64,000 nucleotides of DNA from Novosphingobium nitrogenifigens DSM 19370 (GCF_000192575.1 NZ_GL876934.1:253197-317196), one strand, 5' to 3'; positions 1 to 9,768 are shown, counted from the first letter of the stretch. Made by a program: numbers and translations. The notes: generated by a model not told the origin, from the sequence alone.

Positions 1-1
1 C

Positions 2-886
2 GCCAAGGGTAACAGCGCCGCCGATCCGCGACGATCTGCAGCATGGCCCACATCCCGCTTCGGCCCCACCCCAAAAGTCCGGCGCAGGCGTCTCCAACAC
101 ATCCGGGGTCCGCTGACGGCCGGTCTCGCATTGGGCATCGCGGCGACCTTGCTGTTCGCGCTCGCCCCCGGAATTGCCGGTTCGCACGACACCATCAGCC
201 GGATCGATCGGTGCAGTCAGGGCATAGAGCTCGACCCCGGCCTACGCGAAGCGGTCGGGCGGTCCTCCGTTCACGCCTCGCTCCCCGAGACGATCCGCGA
301 CGGCCTTGCGGGGGCGGTCGTCAATCGTGTGGACGAAACCGACACGCGCTATGCCTATCGCTCCATGCTCGCCTGCCTTGAGTCGGAAACCGTCATGCCG
401 GAACGCGCCGCCGCCACGCAGGCCCGCTGGCACTCGACCACCCGCACACTGCTCCGTATGGGCATCCCCACGCAGACCGTCCGCACGCTCGACGCGCCGT
501 TCACCCAGATCCGGACCGCGTTCGCCCACGACGACTACCTCACCGCACACGAAACCGAACGCCAGTTGGTCCACCAACTCCTGCATATGATCATCCAGCA
601 CGACGGCAGTGCGATCGCGGGCTCCGCCAGTGCCCCACCCACCGACGTCCACTGGTTGGCCAGTCGCGACTTTACCGGCGCCTGCTCGTCCGCAACCGAG
701 CCCATGGACGACAGCGAAGGCCCCTCGCTTTGTCATGAAGCCGCCATCAGGTTGCAGCGGGCCCACTCGCCATGCGAACTGTTGAGCGCCCCGGCAGCGC
801 TTGCAAGCAAGGCCTGCAACGCCGATCCGGCTGCCTCCACGCCGGAGCAATCCGCACGATCGGGATCGACGCTGGCCCGATCATGA
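2..886 (+). CDS. Hypothetical membrane-anchored or exported protein (5' end outside window)
   Basis: The frame is open from the left edge to a TGA at 884-886. The first usable start inside the window (TTG at 131) would fall in the middle of a hydrophobic helix. Reading upstream gives a basic run (KVRRRR) followed by a helix of about 20 residues (TAGLALGIAATLLFALAPG), so the real start is probably to the left of the window. The mature part has several cysteines and a helical look, with no family I recognise. It could be a secreted or inner-membrane-anchored protein. No function is proposed. Confidence 0.55.
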   Translation, partial: AKGNSAADPRRSAAWPTSRFGPTPKVRRRRLQHIRGPLTAGLALGIAATLLFALAPGIAGSHDTISRIDRCSQGIELDPGLREAVGRSSVHASLPETIRDGLAGAVVNRVDETDTRYAYRSMLACLESETVMPERAAATQARWHSTTRTLLRMGIPTQTVRTLDAPFTQIRTAFAHDDYLTAHETERQLVHQLLHMIIQHDGSAIAGSASAPPTDVHWLASRDFTGACSSATEPMDDSEGPSLCHEAAIRLQRAHSPCELLSAPAALASKACNADPAASTPEQSARSGSTLARS

Positions 887-1047
887 AGGACCAAGGATTC
901 CCGCCGGCGCACGTCCGCAGCCGACACCGCCCGACAAAGTTTCCACCGGCCGACGCCCGCCTTCTCGGTCCGAAGTGAAAGGAACCTTCGTTGTCGTAAC
1001 GAGACGAGGCCCGCACCCATGCTCATCCACGAGCCTGGGGGCGAACA

Positions 1048-2133
1048 ATGGTCAAGACAGTCAAATTCGGAAGCCTCGATGCCCTCGTCGGATTGAGCTT
1101 TGATTCCGCTTCCCTGGCTTATTCCGCTCCGACCAAGATCAACGGGACGGTCACCAATACGACCGCCTCGACAACCGAAGTTCTGACCTATTATGGCCTC
1201 TCGGCGACGGTGGGATCGCCGTTCATCACGCTGCCCAACATTTCCTTCAAGGTGGTGAGCGTATCGGACGCAACCAATGAACTGACCATCGATGCCTATT
1301 ACGGGTCATCGATGGTGGCCGAACTGGGCTTCACGGTCACCGGTTTCAGCGCGGCCGGGCTCGCGCTTTCGAGCATTCCGATCGACGCCATGGTGCTTAC
1401 CGGAACCAATCTCCCCTCGCTCATGGGCTCGGCCTTCGTGCTCGGCTACAACATTGCGCAGGCAGCGTCGCAATCGATCCAGTTCAAGGAAAGCGATCTC
1501 TATTCCTTCACGCCCTCGGCCAAAGTCGTGTTCGGGACGGCCAAGGCCGATACGATCACCGGGACGACCGGACCGCAGACCTTGCTCGGCATGGACGGAA
1601 ACGACCGGATCGTCGCGGGCAGCGGGGCGGACATGCTGTATGGCGGCAATGGCGCCGACGTCCTCATTGCCGGAGCGGGCAACGACACGCTCTATGGGGG
1701 CGCAGGCAACGACCTGCTCTATGGCAGCACCGGCACCAGCGTGTTGAAAGGCGGGGCGGGCAACGACACCTTGCGGGCGTGGACCGGCCACACGGCAATG
1801 ACCGGGGGCGACGGTGCCGACACCTTCGTCTTCGCGCTCGGCAATACCGGAGGCTCCAGCCCCTCGACAGCCGACGTCATCAACGATTTCTCGCATACGG
1901 CGGGCGACCACATCAATCTGTCTCTATTTGATTCCCATTTGCCTGCCGGGGGGCCGACGCACCTGACCTTCATCGGAACGGCCGCCTTCGACGGTCATGC
2001 CGGTGAAGTCCGCTATGAGACGGTTGGACAGAACCTGGCCATTTATGGCGATATCGACGGCGACGGGACCGCCGATTTCTGTATCGTGGCCAAGTCGATC
2101 AGCACGCTGGTCGCGTCCGATTTCCTTCTTTGA
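1048..2133 (+). CDS. RTX calcium-binding repeat protein, probably type I secreted
   Basis: The protein is 361 aa. Residues 1-170 are a beta-rich, Ser/Thr-rich domain that I do not recognise. Then come nonapeptide RTX repeats of the form GGxGxDxLx (for example GGNGADVLIAGAGNDTLYGG), which bind Ca2+ in a beta-roll. The C-terminus (DVINDFSH to ASDFLL) resembles the serralysin-type C-terminal domain that carries type I secretion signals. There is no N-terminal signal peptide, which fits ABC/type I export. No zinc-protease motif (HExxH) is present, so it is not a serralysin. No type I secretion genes lie nearby. An ATG preceded by a G-rich stretch (GGGGGCG) was chosen. Confidence 0.8.
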   Translation: MVKTVKFGSLDALVGLSFDSASLAYSAPTKINGTVTNTTASTTEVLTYYGLSATVGSPFITLPNISFKVVSVSDATNELTIDAYYGSSMVAELGFTVTGFSAAGLALSSIPIDAMVLTGTNLPSLMGSAFVLGYNIAQAASQSIQFKESDLYSFTPSAKVVFGTAKADTITGTTGPQTLLGMDGNDRIVAGSGADMLYGGNGADVLIAGAGNDTLYGGAGNDLLYGSTGTSVLKGGAGNDTLRAWTGHTAMTGGDGADTFVFALGNTGGSSPSTADVINDFSHTAGDHINLSLFDSHLPAGGPTHLTFIGTAAFDGHAGEVRYETVGQNLAIYGDIDGDGTADFCIVAKSISTLVASDFLL

Positions 2134-2285
2134 AGGCTTGGCGCGGTTGTAATATATTGTCGCGTCGCAGGTCCCGCTTGCGCAAGATCAGCGTTCGTTC
2201 AGTTGCCCTGCTCCATGATCATGGTCGTTGGCATGACGGCTTCATGAAGTGTCGCGTGCCCGATTTGAATGAGGAATTGTTGATC

Positions 2286-3152
2286 ATGCCCCGCCCGGAT
2301 CGTTTCCGCAGCCACAGCGGCGTCGCCCTTGTTTCGGCCATGGCTCTCGCACTCGGCCCGACTGTCGCCTCGGCACAGTCGGACCCGAACTATGGCACTT
2401 CGTCGCCGGATCAATCTGGCCAGTACAACTCGCAATACGACCAGAATTACTCTCAGTATGACCAGAACTACTCTCAATATGGTCAGAACTACGACGCACC
2501 GCCGCCTCCCGAACCCTCGGCACCAGTCGGATACAACGGGTCCGAGCCTCCCCCGGCTCCGGACGGCTATATCGCTCCGTCCGATATCTCCGCACAGCGA
2601 GCCGCAGACGCCCGCTATGCCGCCGAGGCCCAGGCATGGGCTCGCGACAATTGCGTGAAGTCACATGGCGACGTGGCTGCGGGCGCAGTCATCGGCGGCA
2701 TTCTGGGCGCGATCGTCGGCGGCAGCCTCGCCGGACGCCATGACGGCGGCGGCGCAGTCGTTGCCGGTGCAGCACTCGGCGCGGCAGGCGGTGCGGCAGT
2801 GGCAGCGTCTACCGGCAGCAACGAAACCAGTCCGGGCTGCCCTCCGGGCTATGTCGTGCGGCACAATGCCCCCGTCTATGCCTATTCCTATCCCGACTAT
2901 TACTATGCCGCGCCCGGCTGGTATCGGCCGTGGATCTACACGGGCGGAGCCTGGATCTATCGTCCCTACCCGTACCACGACTGGTACTGGCATCGTTATC
3001 GCGGCCCCTCGTGGTACCGCGACGGCTGGCGTGGTGGTCCCGGATGGCGTGGCGACGGGCGTGGTTGGCATGATGGTGGCGGCTGGCATGGCGGCGGCGG
3101 CTGGCATGGCGGCGGCGGCTGGCATGGCGGCGGCGGACACGACCATTACTGA
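2286..3152 (+). CDS. Secreted glycine-zipper protein with QY-rich and WHGGGG repeats
   Basis: The protein is 288 aa. The start at 2286 follows a good GAGGA ribosome site and gives a clean signal peptide ending near TVASAQS. Longer in-frame starts add only junk. Order of regions: signal peptide; repeats rich in Gln, Tyr and Asn (YDQNYSQ units); a proline-rich stretch; a charged helix with one Cys; a glycine-zipper segment (GAVIGGILGAIVGGSLAG and AALGAAGGAAVAAS) typical of membrane-inserting outer-membrane or lipid-associated proteins; a Tyr/Trp/Pro-rich region; and a C-terminal run of WHGGGG repeats ending in HDHY. It is probably an envelope protein. The His-rich tail may bind metal, which is inference. 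Exact function unknown. Confidence 0.75.
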   Translation: MPRPDRFRSHSGVALVSAMALALGPTVASAQSDPNYGTSSPDQSGQYNSQYDQNYSQYDQNYSQYGQNYDAPPPPEPSAPVGYNGSEPPPAPDGYIAPSDISAQRAADARYAAEAQAWARDNCVKSHGDVAAGAVIGGILGAIVGGSLAGRHDGGGAVVAGAALGAAGGAAVAASTGSNETSPGCPPGYVVRHNAPVYAYSYPDYYYAAPGWYRPWIYTGGAWIYRPYPYHDWYWHRYRGPSWYRDGWRGGPGWRGDGRGWHDGGGWHGGGGWHGGGGWHGGGGHDHY

Positions 3153-3170
3153 ACCCATTGGCGAACAAGA

Positions 3171-3204
3171 AAAACCCCGCGGCCTTCAAAGCTGCGGGGT
3201 TTTC
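3171..3204. terminator. Rho-independent terminator between convergent genes
   Basis: AAAACCCCGCGGC and GCTGCGGGGTTTT form a 13-bp stem with one G-U wobble around a short TTCAAA-type loop. It has an A-run on one side and a T-run on the other, so it can act in both directions. It lies 19 nt after the glycine-zipper gene and before the 3' end of the minus-strand acetyltransferase gene. Confidence 0.88.
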
Positions 3205-3271
3205 ATTTCGTCCGGAATAATGCCGTCAAACTCCGGCACGCCCGACGCCTCGACAGCATCGGGCCATGGTA

Positions 3272-4217
3272 TCAGTCGCAGGGATCGCCCGGTTCGATAT
3301 TGATGCTCGGCTGGGTCTGGCGCACGCGGCTACCCGGCGGGACCGAATGGGTCAGCCAGACATTGCCGCCGATGACCGAACACTTGCCGATGGTGATGCG
3401 CCCCAGAATGGTCGCCCCGGCATAGATGGTGACATCATCCTCGATGATCGGATGGCGCGGTTCGTTCTTGACCAGCCGACCTTCCGCGTCGGTCGAGAAA
3501 CTGCGGGCCCCCAGCGTCACCGCCTGATAGAGCCGTACCCGGTTGCCGATGATTGCGGTCTGTCCGATGACGACGCCGGTCCCGTGATCGATGAAGCAAC
3601 GCTCGCCGACTTGTGCGCCGGGATGAATGTCGATCCCCGTGCGCGAGTGGGAGACCTCGGCAATGATGCGGGCAACCAGCGGCGCACCCAGATGATAGAG
3701 TTCGTGCGCGATCCGGTGATGGATCAGCGCCGTGATCCCCGGATAGCAGAGCAGGACTTCATCGACGCTGCGCGCAGCCGGGTCACCGTCGAAAGCAGCC
3801 TCGGTATCGCCGTCGATCAGGCGACGGATCGCAGGCAGGCGACGCGCCAGCTCCTCCACGATCGCATTGACCGCCCGTTCGATGGCCGGACCGCCGCGTT
3901 CGTGCCGGGTGTAATGGAGTTCCATCCGCACCTGTGCCGCCAGCAGCGGCAGGGCCGACTCGAGACTGGCGCGAACGAAGCAGTCCTCGTTGGCAGCCCC
4001 CAGATCCGGCGGACCCAGCCGCAAGGGGAACAGCGCCGCTGCCAGCGTGTCGATCACGCGCCCGATGGCATGGCGTGACGGGAAGCCCAAAGCCCCGAAT
4101 TCGGCCGGATGCCCCTTTTCCTTGCGCCAGTCCGCGCGCAATCCGCGCAGTTCGGCCACGACCGGCCCGATATCGAACGGCGCGTCCTCGGCCGCCACGT
4201 TTGGATCACCCATCATC
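3272..4217 (-). CDS. cysE: Serine O-acetyltransferase (EpsC/CysE family)
   Basis: Transfers acetyl from acetyl-CoA to L-serine, the first step of cysteine synthesis. About 314 aa: an N-terminal helical domain, then a left-handed beta-helix of hexapeptide repeats with the signature His residues (GIDIHPGA and FIDHGTGVVIGQ), and late repeats (IYAGATILG, VIGGNVWLT). The length and the C-terminus (SINIEPGD) match the longer EpsC-type enzymes. Two adjacent ATG codons are possible. I take the first (MMGDP), behind a weak GGAA site. Longer frame extensions run into the manA side with no coding look. It is 166 nt downstream of manA on the same strand, so co-transcription is possible. Confidence 0.9.
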
Positions 4218-4383
4218 TTGTTTCCGTCTGTGCGCGCGGCATCCGCACGCAGGGTCACGGCGAGTACTATGACGAAATGCGCCGAGCGCAACTGTCCTTT
4301 ACCGAACGGGCGCGAACAATTCCCGTTCCGACCGCACACCAACCGCCTGAAAACGCCCCGTCCCGCCCGATCCGAAGAGCCGA

Positions 4384-5187
4384 TCAGGCGGCCCGAACGA
4401 GGATCGCCTGCCCCTCGGGCGCGAACGCCACTGCATCGAGCATCTCGGCGAGACCGCAATCTCCCGGAACCAGCACATCGCCACCGATGCGCACTTCGCC
4501 CCGGCGTGGAATGACCAGCAGGGGCCCGGGATAAGCCGCCCGGATCGCGGCATCGGGCTCTCCGTCAAGCCGATCAGCCCGGAAATACCGTCCGTCTGCC
4601 AGTTCGACCGTACCCGCGTCCGGGATATGACGACGGAGCGCGGGATCGTGCGGCTCGCCCCGCGCCACCTTGATCCCGGCGTCGAGATGCAATTCGCGCG
4701 GACGCCCATAATCGAACAGGCGATAGGTGATGTCGGAATTCTGCTGAATCTCGATCAGGCTCACCCCTGCCCCGATCGCATGCACCGTCCCCGCAGGAAT
4801 GTAGAAGAAATCACCCGGACGAACCGGATACCAGACCATCATGCCTTCGATCGAGCCGTCGAGGGCCGCCGCGCGCATCGTTTCCGCATCAATTCGGTCG
4901 CGGAACCCCACGCCAAGCGTGGCGCCCGGTTCCGCATCGATCACCAGCCAGCATTCTTCCTTGCCGGAATCGGTCTCCCCCGCAGCAGCAGCCTGGGCAT
5001 CGTCGGGATGGACCTGCACCGACAGCTTTTCGCTGGCGAAGATGTATTTGACGAGAACCGAAGGCAATTGCGCCGGGGGTTCGAACCAGATTTCGCCGAT
5101 CCGCTTGCCATCCGGCGTCGCGAAAGGCGCGGGAAGGACATCCTTGCCCCACGGCTTCTCGACAGTCCGGATCGGCAGGCGGCTCAC
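4384..5187 (-). CDS. manA: Mannose-6-phosphate isomerase, type I
   Basis: Interconverts fructose-6-P and mannose-6-P, supplying mannose for GDP-mannose and surface polysaccharide. The protein is 267 aa, shorter than E. coli ManA, with the zinc-enzyme features of type I enzymes: KPWGKD near the N-terminus, the QVHPDD motif, EECWLVIDAEPGA, and the FFYIPAGTVHAIG cupin motif. The GTG start overlaps the manC stop as GTGA, which decides the start and shows translational coupling. The two genes form the classic manC-manA pair. Confidence 0.92.
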   Translation of the reverse strand: MSRLPIRTVEKPWGKDVLPAPFATPDGKRIGEIWFEPPAQLPSVLVKYIFASEKLSVQVHPDDAQAAAAGETDSGKEECWLVIDAEPGATLGVGFRDRIDAETMRAAALDGSIEGMMVWYPVRPGDFFYIPAGTVHAIGAGVSLIEIQQNSDITYRLFDYGRPRELHLDAGIKVARGEPHDPALRRHIPDAGTVELADGRYFRADRLDGEPDAAIRAAYPGPLLVIPRRGEVRIGGDVLVPGDCGLAEMLDAVAFAPEGQAILVRAA

Positions 5188-6224
5188 TGGTTGGCCGCTC
5201 CGTGCAGCTTGCCGACAAGCTGCGCACCGGCAGGCGTGGTCACCAAGACTTCGTCGCCATCGACGACGATGATCAGGTTCTCGACCCCGACGACCGAAAT
5301 GCGCGGACCGTCGGTCTGGGCCAGGACATTGCTGCAATTCTTGAGCTCGACCGAACCCTTGACCGAATTGCCGGCGTCATCGCACGGCAAGGCTTCGTGC
5401 AGGGCCTGCCAATTGCCGATGTCGGACCAGTCCATCGCGACCGGCACCATGGCCGCACGATCGGTCTTTTCCATCACCGCATAATCGACCGATTCGCCCG
5501 CGATCGTGGCGAAGATCGCCGGATCGGGGTGGAACCGATGCCCGTCCGCCTTTCCGGCCGCCACGGCCGCGCGAACCGCATCGGCAATGTCGGGCCGGTG
5601 CCGGGAAAGCTCGTCCATGAAAGCCCCGGCGCGGAATGCGAAAATGCCGCCGTTCCAGGAATAGTCGCCCGAGGCGAGGAAAGCCTGTGCCCGTTCGAGA
5701 TCGGGCTTCTCGACGAACCTGTCGACCCGATAACCGCCGGTTCCCGGAATTTCCGGACCATGCTTAAGGTAACCGAAACCGGTTTCCGGCGCAGTCGGGG
5801 TAATCCCGAAAGAAACCAGCCAGTCGTCGGCAGCCAGGGCTGCAGCCGCATGGGCCGCCGCCTGAAAAGCCTTCCAGTCGCCGATATGGTGATCGCTCGG
5901 GCAGACCAGCATGATCGCATCGGCGGGCAAAGTCGCGGCGGCAAGGGCGATCGCGGCTGCCGTATTCTTCCCTTCGGGCTCGACGATGATCGTCGCTGCG
6001 TCGGGATCGGGCAGCTGGCTTTCCACCAGCGGGACATGCGCGCCACCGGCCACGACGATCGGATCGGCAAACCCGGCGTCCTTGCTGCACCGCGCAACGG
6101 TCGCCGCAAACAGCGTACGTTCGCCCACCAGCGGAAGGAACGGCTTGGGATTGGTTTTGCGCGAACGAGGCCACAAGCGAGTGCCGCTGCCACCGCACAG
6201 GACGACCGGTACGATCTTGTTCAC
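5184..6224 (-). CDS. manC: Mannose-1-phosphate guanylyltransferase
   Basis: Makes GDP-mannose from mannose-1-P and GTP. The protein is 346 aa with the nucleotidyltransferase signature near the N-terminus (CGGSGTRLWPRSR), the FVEKPDLERA motif, and YSWNGGIFAFRAG. It lacks the C-terminal isomerase domain of bifunctional ManC/AlgA enzymes. That activity is encoded separately by the overlapping next gene. The start is a GTG (VNKIVPVV). It is transcribed away from the plus-strand cyclase gene across a 330-nt AT-rich intergenic region. Confidence 0.93.
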   Translation of the reverse strand: MNKIVPVVLCGGSGTRLWPRSRKTNPKPFLPLVGERTLFAATVARCSKDAGFADPIVVAGGAHVPLVESQLPDPDAATIIVEPEGKNTAAAIALAAATLPADAIMLVCPSDHHIGDWKAFQAAAHAAAALAADDWLVSFGITPTAPETGFGYLKHGPEIPGTGGYRVDRFVEKPDLERAQAFLASGDYSWNGGIFAFRAGAFMDELSRHRPDIADAVRAAVAAGKADGHRFHPDPAIFATIAGESVDYAVMEKTDRAAMVPVAMDWSDIGNWQALHEALPCDDAGNSVKGSVELKNCSNVLAQTDGPRISVVGVENLIIVVDGDEVLVTTPAGAQLVGKLHGAANQ

Positions 6225-6491
6225 GCCGTCAAATCTCTCTTAGCAAGTGCAACATCCGTCGTGAGGCACGACAGCTTCTCGCTTCCGCTTATAACACCGG
6301 GAATGGCATGTCATGCCGAAAATTGGTGCGAATTCGTGTGGATTATGCAGGGGGGTTAGAGCGTTTACATTACTTGCCCTGTGCCCCGGCACTCTTGCAC
6401 CCCGCCGGATCGGGAGTGGATCAGCAAGGCCCAGGAGAAACGTTTTTCATAACATTTACGTTTCCGGACAATGAAGTTTCATTCATTATTC

Positions 6492-6508
6492 GTGAATCGT
6501 ATATTCAC
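6492..6508. promoter_or_regulatory. Inverted repeat in the manC / cyclase divergent promoter region
   Basis: GTGAAT-CGTAT-ATTCAC is a perfect 6-bp inverted repeat with a 5-nt spacer, in an unusually AT-rich stretch 49 bp before the cyclase ATG. The whole gap 6225-6556 contains no supported gene and probably holds both divergent promoters. A protein binding site here is inference. Confidence 0.35.
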
Positions 6509-6556
6509 CATTCGCGACAATCATCATGTTAACCACTTTCGGTGATTTTTGCCGCC

Positions 6557-8341
6557 ATGAAGTTTCGCAAAGTCAGTTGGTATAACCTGGCCCGCATGGG
6601 GGCCCTCATGGGGGCGGACGCCCTTGCCGGTGGATTGTGCTACTTCCTGTTTGCGACAGCGACGATCGTCCTGACCAGCAACGGGCGCAATCACGCCATG
6701 GTCTGGCCGGCAGACGCAGTCATTCTGGCGCTTCTTCTTTCCCGCCCCCGTCGGCACTGGCCGGTGCTGCTTCTTGCCGGATGGGCAGGCAATCTCGTCG
6801 CCAACGGGGTTGCCCGGGGCTGGGTCCTGGGCCTTGTCCTCTATGGCGCGATCAACATGGGCCAGACTCTGCTCGCCGCTCATTTCGTCCGGCGCTCGCG
6901 TGTCGGTGATGACGTCATGGCCGATTCGGGTTCTTTCGGCCGATTCCTGTTCTGGGCCGGGCTGATCGCGCCAGCGCTCGGTGCGGCGGCCGGTGCGCTC
7001 AGTTCGCAGATGATCTACGGTCAGCCCCTGCTACCCTCCTTCGGCCGCTGGATCGCCAGCAACTCGCTGGGCTTCGTCATCTTCACCCCGTTCTTCAAGG
7101 GCATCTTCGACGGCAGCTATGCCCGCGCGCTCGGCTCGCTCAAGAAAATCACCTTGGCCGAAAACCTTGCCGTCTTCGGCCTCCATGTCGCCGTGACGCT
7201 GCTGGTCTTCGCACAGAACCGGCTGCCGCTGCTCTACCTGCCCTTTTCCACGCTCCTGTTGCTGACGTTCCGCATGGGGCGGCTGGCTACACATCTGGGA
7301 ACGCTTCTGGTTGCGGTGGTCGCGATCATTGCGGCGCTCAACCACAGCGGGCCGATGGCGCTCATCGATCAGGGCCCCTTGATCCAGACGGTGTTCCTGC
7401 AAGCCTATCTTGCGGTTCTGCTCTGCACCTCGCTGCCGGTTGCCGCCGTCGTTTCCGCCCGCGCGGACGCACAGGCCGAACTCGCCGCGCGCGAGGAAAC
7501 CCTGCGTCTCGTCATGGCGCGCTCTCCCGACGCCATTCTCGCCTTCGACGGCAACGGGATCTGCCGTTGGGCCGATGGCCCGCTGCGCGAATATCTCGGC
7601 ATCGAACCGGACGACATCGTCGGCGCCTCGATCACCGAACTCAGCGTCAAGACCGGAGGCGCGCTCGAGCGGATGTATCACCATCTGCTCGCCAGCAACG
7701 GCCATCACCACACCAGCGACTTCAATCCCGCGCGTCACCCCGAACTGACGCTGGAGGCCTCGCTGCGCCTTGCCCCCCGGCAGACCAGCACGATCGGTTC
7801 AGTCATCATCATGCGCGACATCACCGTCCGCAAGGCTCGCGAAGTCGCCATTTCGAAAAGAGCGGAAACCGACGATCTCACCGGCGTTCTCAATCGCGCG
7901 GGCTTCCACCAGCGGCTCAACCTTGCCATCGAGACCAGCGAGGAACCGTTCAGCCTCGCCCTGATCGACGTCGACCGTTTCAAGTCGATCAACGATACCT
8001 ATGGCCACCCGGTCGGCGACGCTGCCCTGATCGAGATCGTCCGCCGCATGAAGACCGGCACGCGCAAAGGCGACGTGGTCGGACGCCTCGGCGGAGACGA
8101 GTTCGCCATCCTGTTTCGCTGCGAGATGGCCAAGGCCGAAACGATCTGCAAGCGCATTACCGGCCTCGTTTCCACAGACCCCATCCACGCCAACGACAAT
8201 GTCCTGCTGCTGACCTCGATCAGCTGCGGCGTCGCGCAGTTCGCCCCGGGCATGTCGCGCGAACAGCTGGTCGATGCTGCCGACCTGGCGCTCTACCAGG
8301 CCAAGGATTCAGGACGAAACGGCGTCAAGACCGTCGCCTGA
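6557..8341 (+). CDS. MASE1-PAS-GGDEF diguanylate cyclase
   Basis: Predicted to make c-di-GMP from 2 GTP at the inner membrane. 594 aa from the ATG at 6557; a GTG 15 nt earlier is possible. Residues 1-300 form a MASE1-type sensory domain with 8 or so membrane helices (motif NGRNHAMVWPADAVILALL). A PAS domain follows (EETLRLVMARSPDAILAFDG), then a GGDEF domain with an intact active site (GRLGGDEFAILF) and DVDRFKSINDTYGH. I see no RxxD inhibitory site just upstream. The MASE1 signal is unknown. Transcribed alone. Confidence 0.9.
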   Translation: MKFRKVSWYNLARMGALMGADALAGGLCYFLFATATIVLTSNGRNHAMVWPADAVILALLLSRPRRHWPVLLLAGWAGNLVANGVARGWVLGLVLYGAINMGQTLLAAHFVRRSRVGDDVMADSGSFGRFLFWAGLIAPALGAAAGALSSQMIYGQPLLPSFGRWIASNSLGFVIFTPFFKGIFDGSYARALGSLKKITLAENLAVFGLHVAVTLLVFAQNRLPLLYLPFSTLLLLTFRMGRLATHLGTLLVAVVAIIAALNHSGPMALIDQGPLIQTVFLQAYLAVLLCTSLPVAAVVSARADAQAELAAREETLRLVMARSPDAILAFDGNGICRWADGPLREYLGIEPDDIVGASITELSVKTGGALERMYHHLLASNGHHHTSDFNPARHPELTLEASLRLAPRQTSTIGSVIIMRDITVRKAREVAISKRAETDDLTGVLNRAGFHQRLNLAIETSEEPFSLALIDVDRFKSINDTYGHPVGDAALIEIVRRMKTGTRKGDVVGRLGGDEFAILFRCEMAKAETICKRITGLVSTDPIHANDNVLLLTSISCGVAQFAPGMSREQLVDAADLALYQAKDSGRNGVKTVA

Positions 8342-8408
8342 TCGCGCCTCGGGAATAAAACGCGGCCCATCCCCGTCTCCCCCCGCGAAACCGCAAGGGA
8401 GCCGAACC

Positions 8409-9365
8409 ATGACCCACAATCCCTATTCCAACCCGCCTCATTCCACCACGCCCATCCTCGACCGCCGGGCCGCCCTTTCCTGCATGGGCTGGCTGGGTGC
8501 GGGAACCTTGTTCACGTTTTCGGGCGGCATCGCCTCGGTCATGGGCACCGGAGCCGCCGAGGCCGCCACCGGCCACGCCCCGATTTCCTTCGTCCAGATC
8601 AGCGACACGCACGTCGGCTTTTCCAAACCCGCCAATCCCGATCCGGTCGCAACGCTCAGGGAAACGATCGCCCATGTCCGCGCCCTGCCCCGGACGCCGG
8701 ATTTCATCGTCCACACCGGCGACGTCACTCACCTCGCAACGCCCGAACAGTTCGACCATGCCCGTCAGCTTCTGGCCGAACTGCCCGCCCCCACCTTCTT
8801 CATTCCGGGCGAACACGACCTGGCCGGGGGCAGCGATCCGCGTCCGTTCCTGACGGCATTCGGAAAGGAAACGCGCGGCGACGGCTGGTTCAGCTTCGAC
8901 CTTCACGGCGTCCACGTCATCGGCCTCGTCAATGTCGTGCGCCTTGGCGATCATGGGCAGGGGACACTGGGCCGCGACCAGCTCGACTGGCTCAAGGCCG
9001 ATCTGGCGGGCCTCTCGGCATCCACCCCGATCGTGCTCATCGCCCATTTCCCGCTCTGGGGCCTTTATCCCGAATGGGGCTGGGGGACGAGCGATGCCGC
9101 CGAAGCTTTCGGCTATCTCGCCCGGTTCGGCTCGGTCACCGCGCTCAACGGCCACATTCACCAGATCCAGCGCCATCTCGAAGGCAAGGTACAGTTCCAC
9201 ACCGCCCGCTCGACCGCCTATCCCCAACCCGCGCCGGGTCAGGGCCCCGGCCCCGGTCCTCTCGCGCTTCCCGCCGAACAATTGCGCAGCGCGATCGGCT
9301 ATTCCTCGGCAGAAGTGCGTCACGCGCCCTCTCCACTCGCCATCACCGACGCGACCCTCGCCTGA
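8409..9365 (+). CDS. Exported calcineurin-like metallophosphoesterase
   Basis: 318 aa. The N-terminus carries twin arginines before a hydrophobic stretch (ILDRRAALSCMGWLGAG), suggesting Tat export and a periplasmic site. The dinuclear-metal motifs are in order: ISDTHVGF (DxH), HTGDVTH (GD), GEHD (GEHD in place of the usual GNHD), LIAHFPLW, and NGHIHQ (GHxH). The start follows an AAGGGAG ribosome site. It heads a compact plus-strand set with a cytochrome c, an ECF sigma factor and its anti-sigma, so it may belong to a stress or redox regulon. The substrate is unknown. Confidence 0.82.
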   Translation: MTHNPYSNPPHSTTPILDRRAALSCMGWLGAGTLFTFSGGIASVMGTGAAEAATGHAPISFVQISDTHVGFSKPANPDPVATLRETIAHVRALPRTPDFIVHTGDVTHLATPEQFDHARQLLAELPAPTFFIPGEHDLAGGSDPRPFLTAFGKETRGDGWFSFDLHGVHVIGLVNVVRLGDHGQGTLGRDQLDWLKADLAGLSASTPIVLIAHFPLWGLYPEWGWGTSDAAEAFGYLARFGSVTALNGHIHQIQRHLEGKVQFHTARSTAYPQPAPGQGPGPGPLALPAEQLRSAIGYSSAEVRHAPSPLAITDATLA

Positions 9366-9380
9366 TCGGAGCGAACCGCC

Positions 9381-9752
9381 ATGCGCTTACGCCTTGCCGC
9401 TCTCGCAGGCGCGACCACCGTTCTGGTCGCCGCCACCGAAATTCCCTCACCGTCTTCAGGCGACGCGGCCAATGGCGCCCGCCTGTATCAGGCCTGCATG
9501 GGGTGTCATTCGATCGAGGAGAACGACATCGGCCCCAGTCATCGCGGCGTCGTCGGGCGCTCCGCCGGAACGGTCCCGGGCTATGCCTATTCCCCCGCGA
9601 TCAAAGGATCGGGGCTGGTGTGGACGCCCGCCAATCTCGACAAGTGGCTGACCGACCCGCAAGTGCTCGTGCCCGGAACGAAAATGTACTTTTCCGTTTC
9701 CGACCCACGCGAGCGCGCCGACATCATCGCCTTTCTCGCCAGCCAGAAATAG
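9381..9752 (+). CDS. Small class I c-type cytochrome, periplasmic
   Basis: 123 aa with a signal peptide at residues 1-19. Haem is attached at C39-M-G-C42-H43, and M102 (VPGTKMYF) is the likely distal ligand. The sequence around the haem site and the GTKM segment match mitochondrial/alphaproteobacterial class I cytochromes c. It starts 15 nt after the phosphoesterase stop and 16 nt before the sigma factor gene, so it is probably co-transcribed. An electron donor or acceptor cannot be inferred. Confidence 0.88.
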   Translation: MRLRLAALAGATTVLVAATEIPSPSSGDAANGARLYQACMGCHSIEENDIGPSHRGVVGRSAGTVPGYAYSPAIKGSGLVWTPANLDKWLTDPQVLVPGTKMYFSVSDPRERADIIAFLASQK

Positions 9753-9768
9753 GCGAGACTGCGCGCCC

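Noticed and set aside
3060..3145. The WHGGGG repeats as a CRISPR-like or mobile repeat
   Set aside because: They are in-frame codon repeats inside one protein with no spacers.
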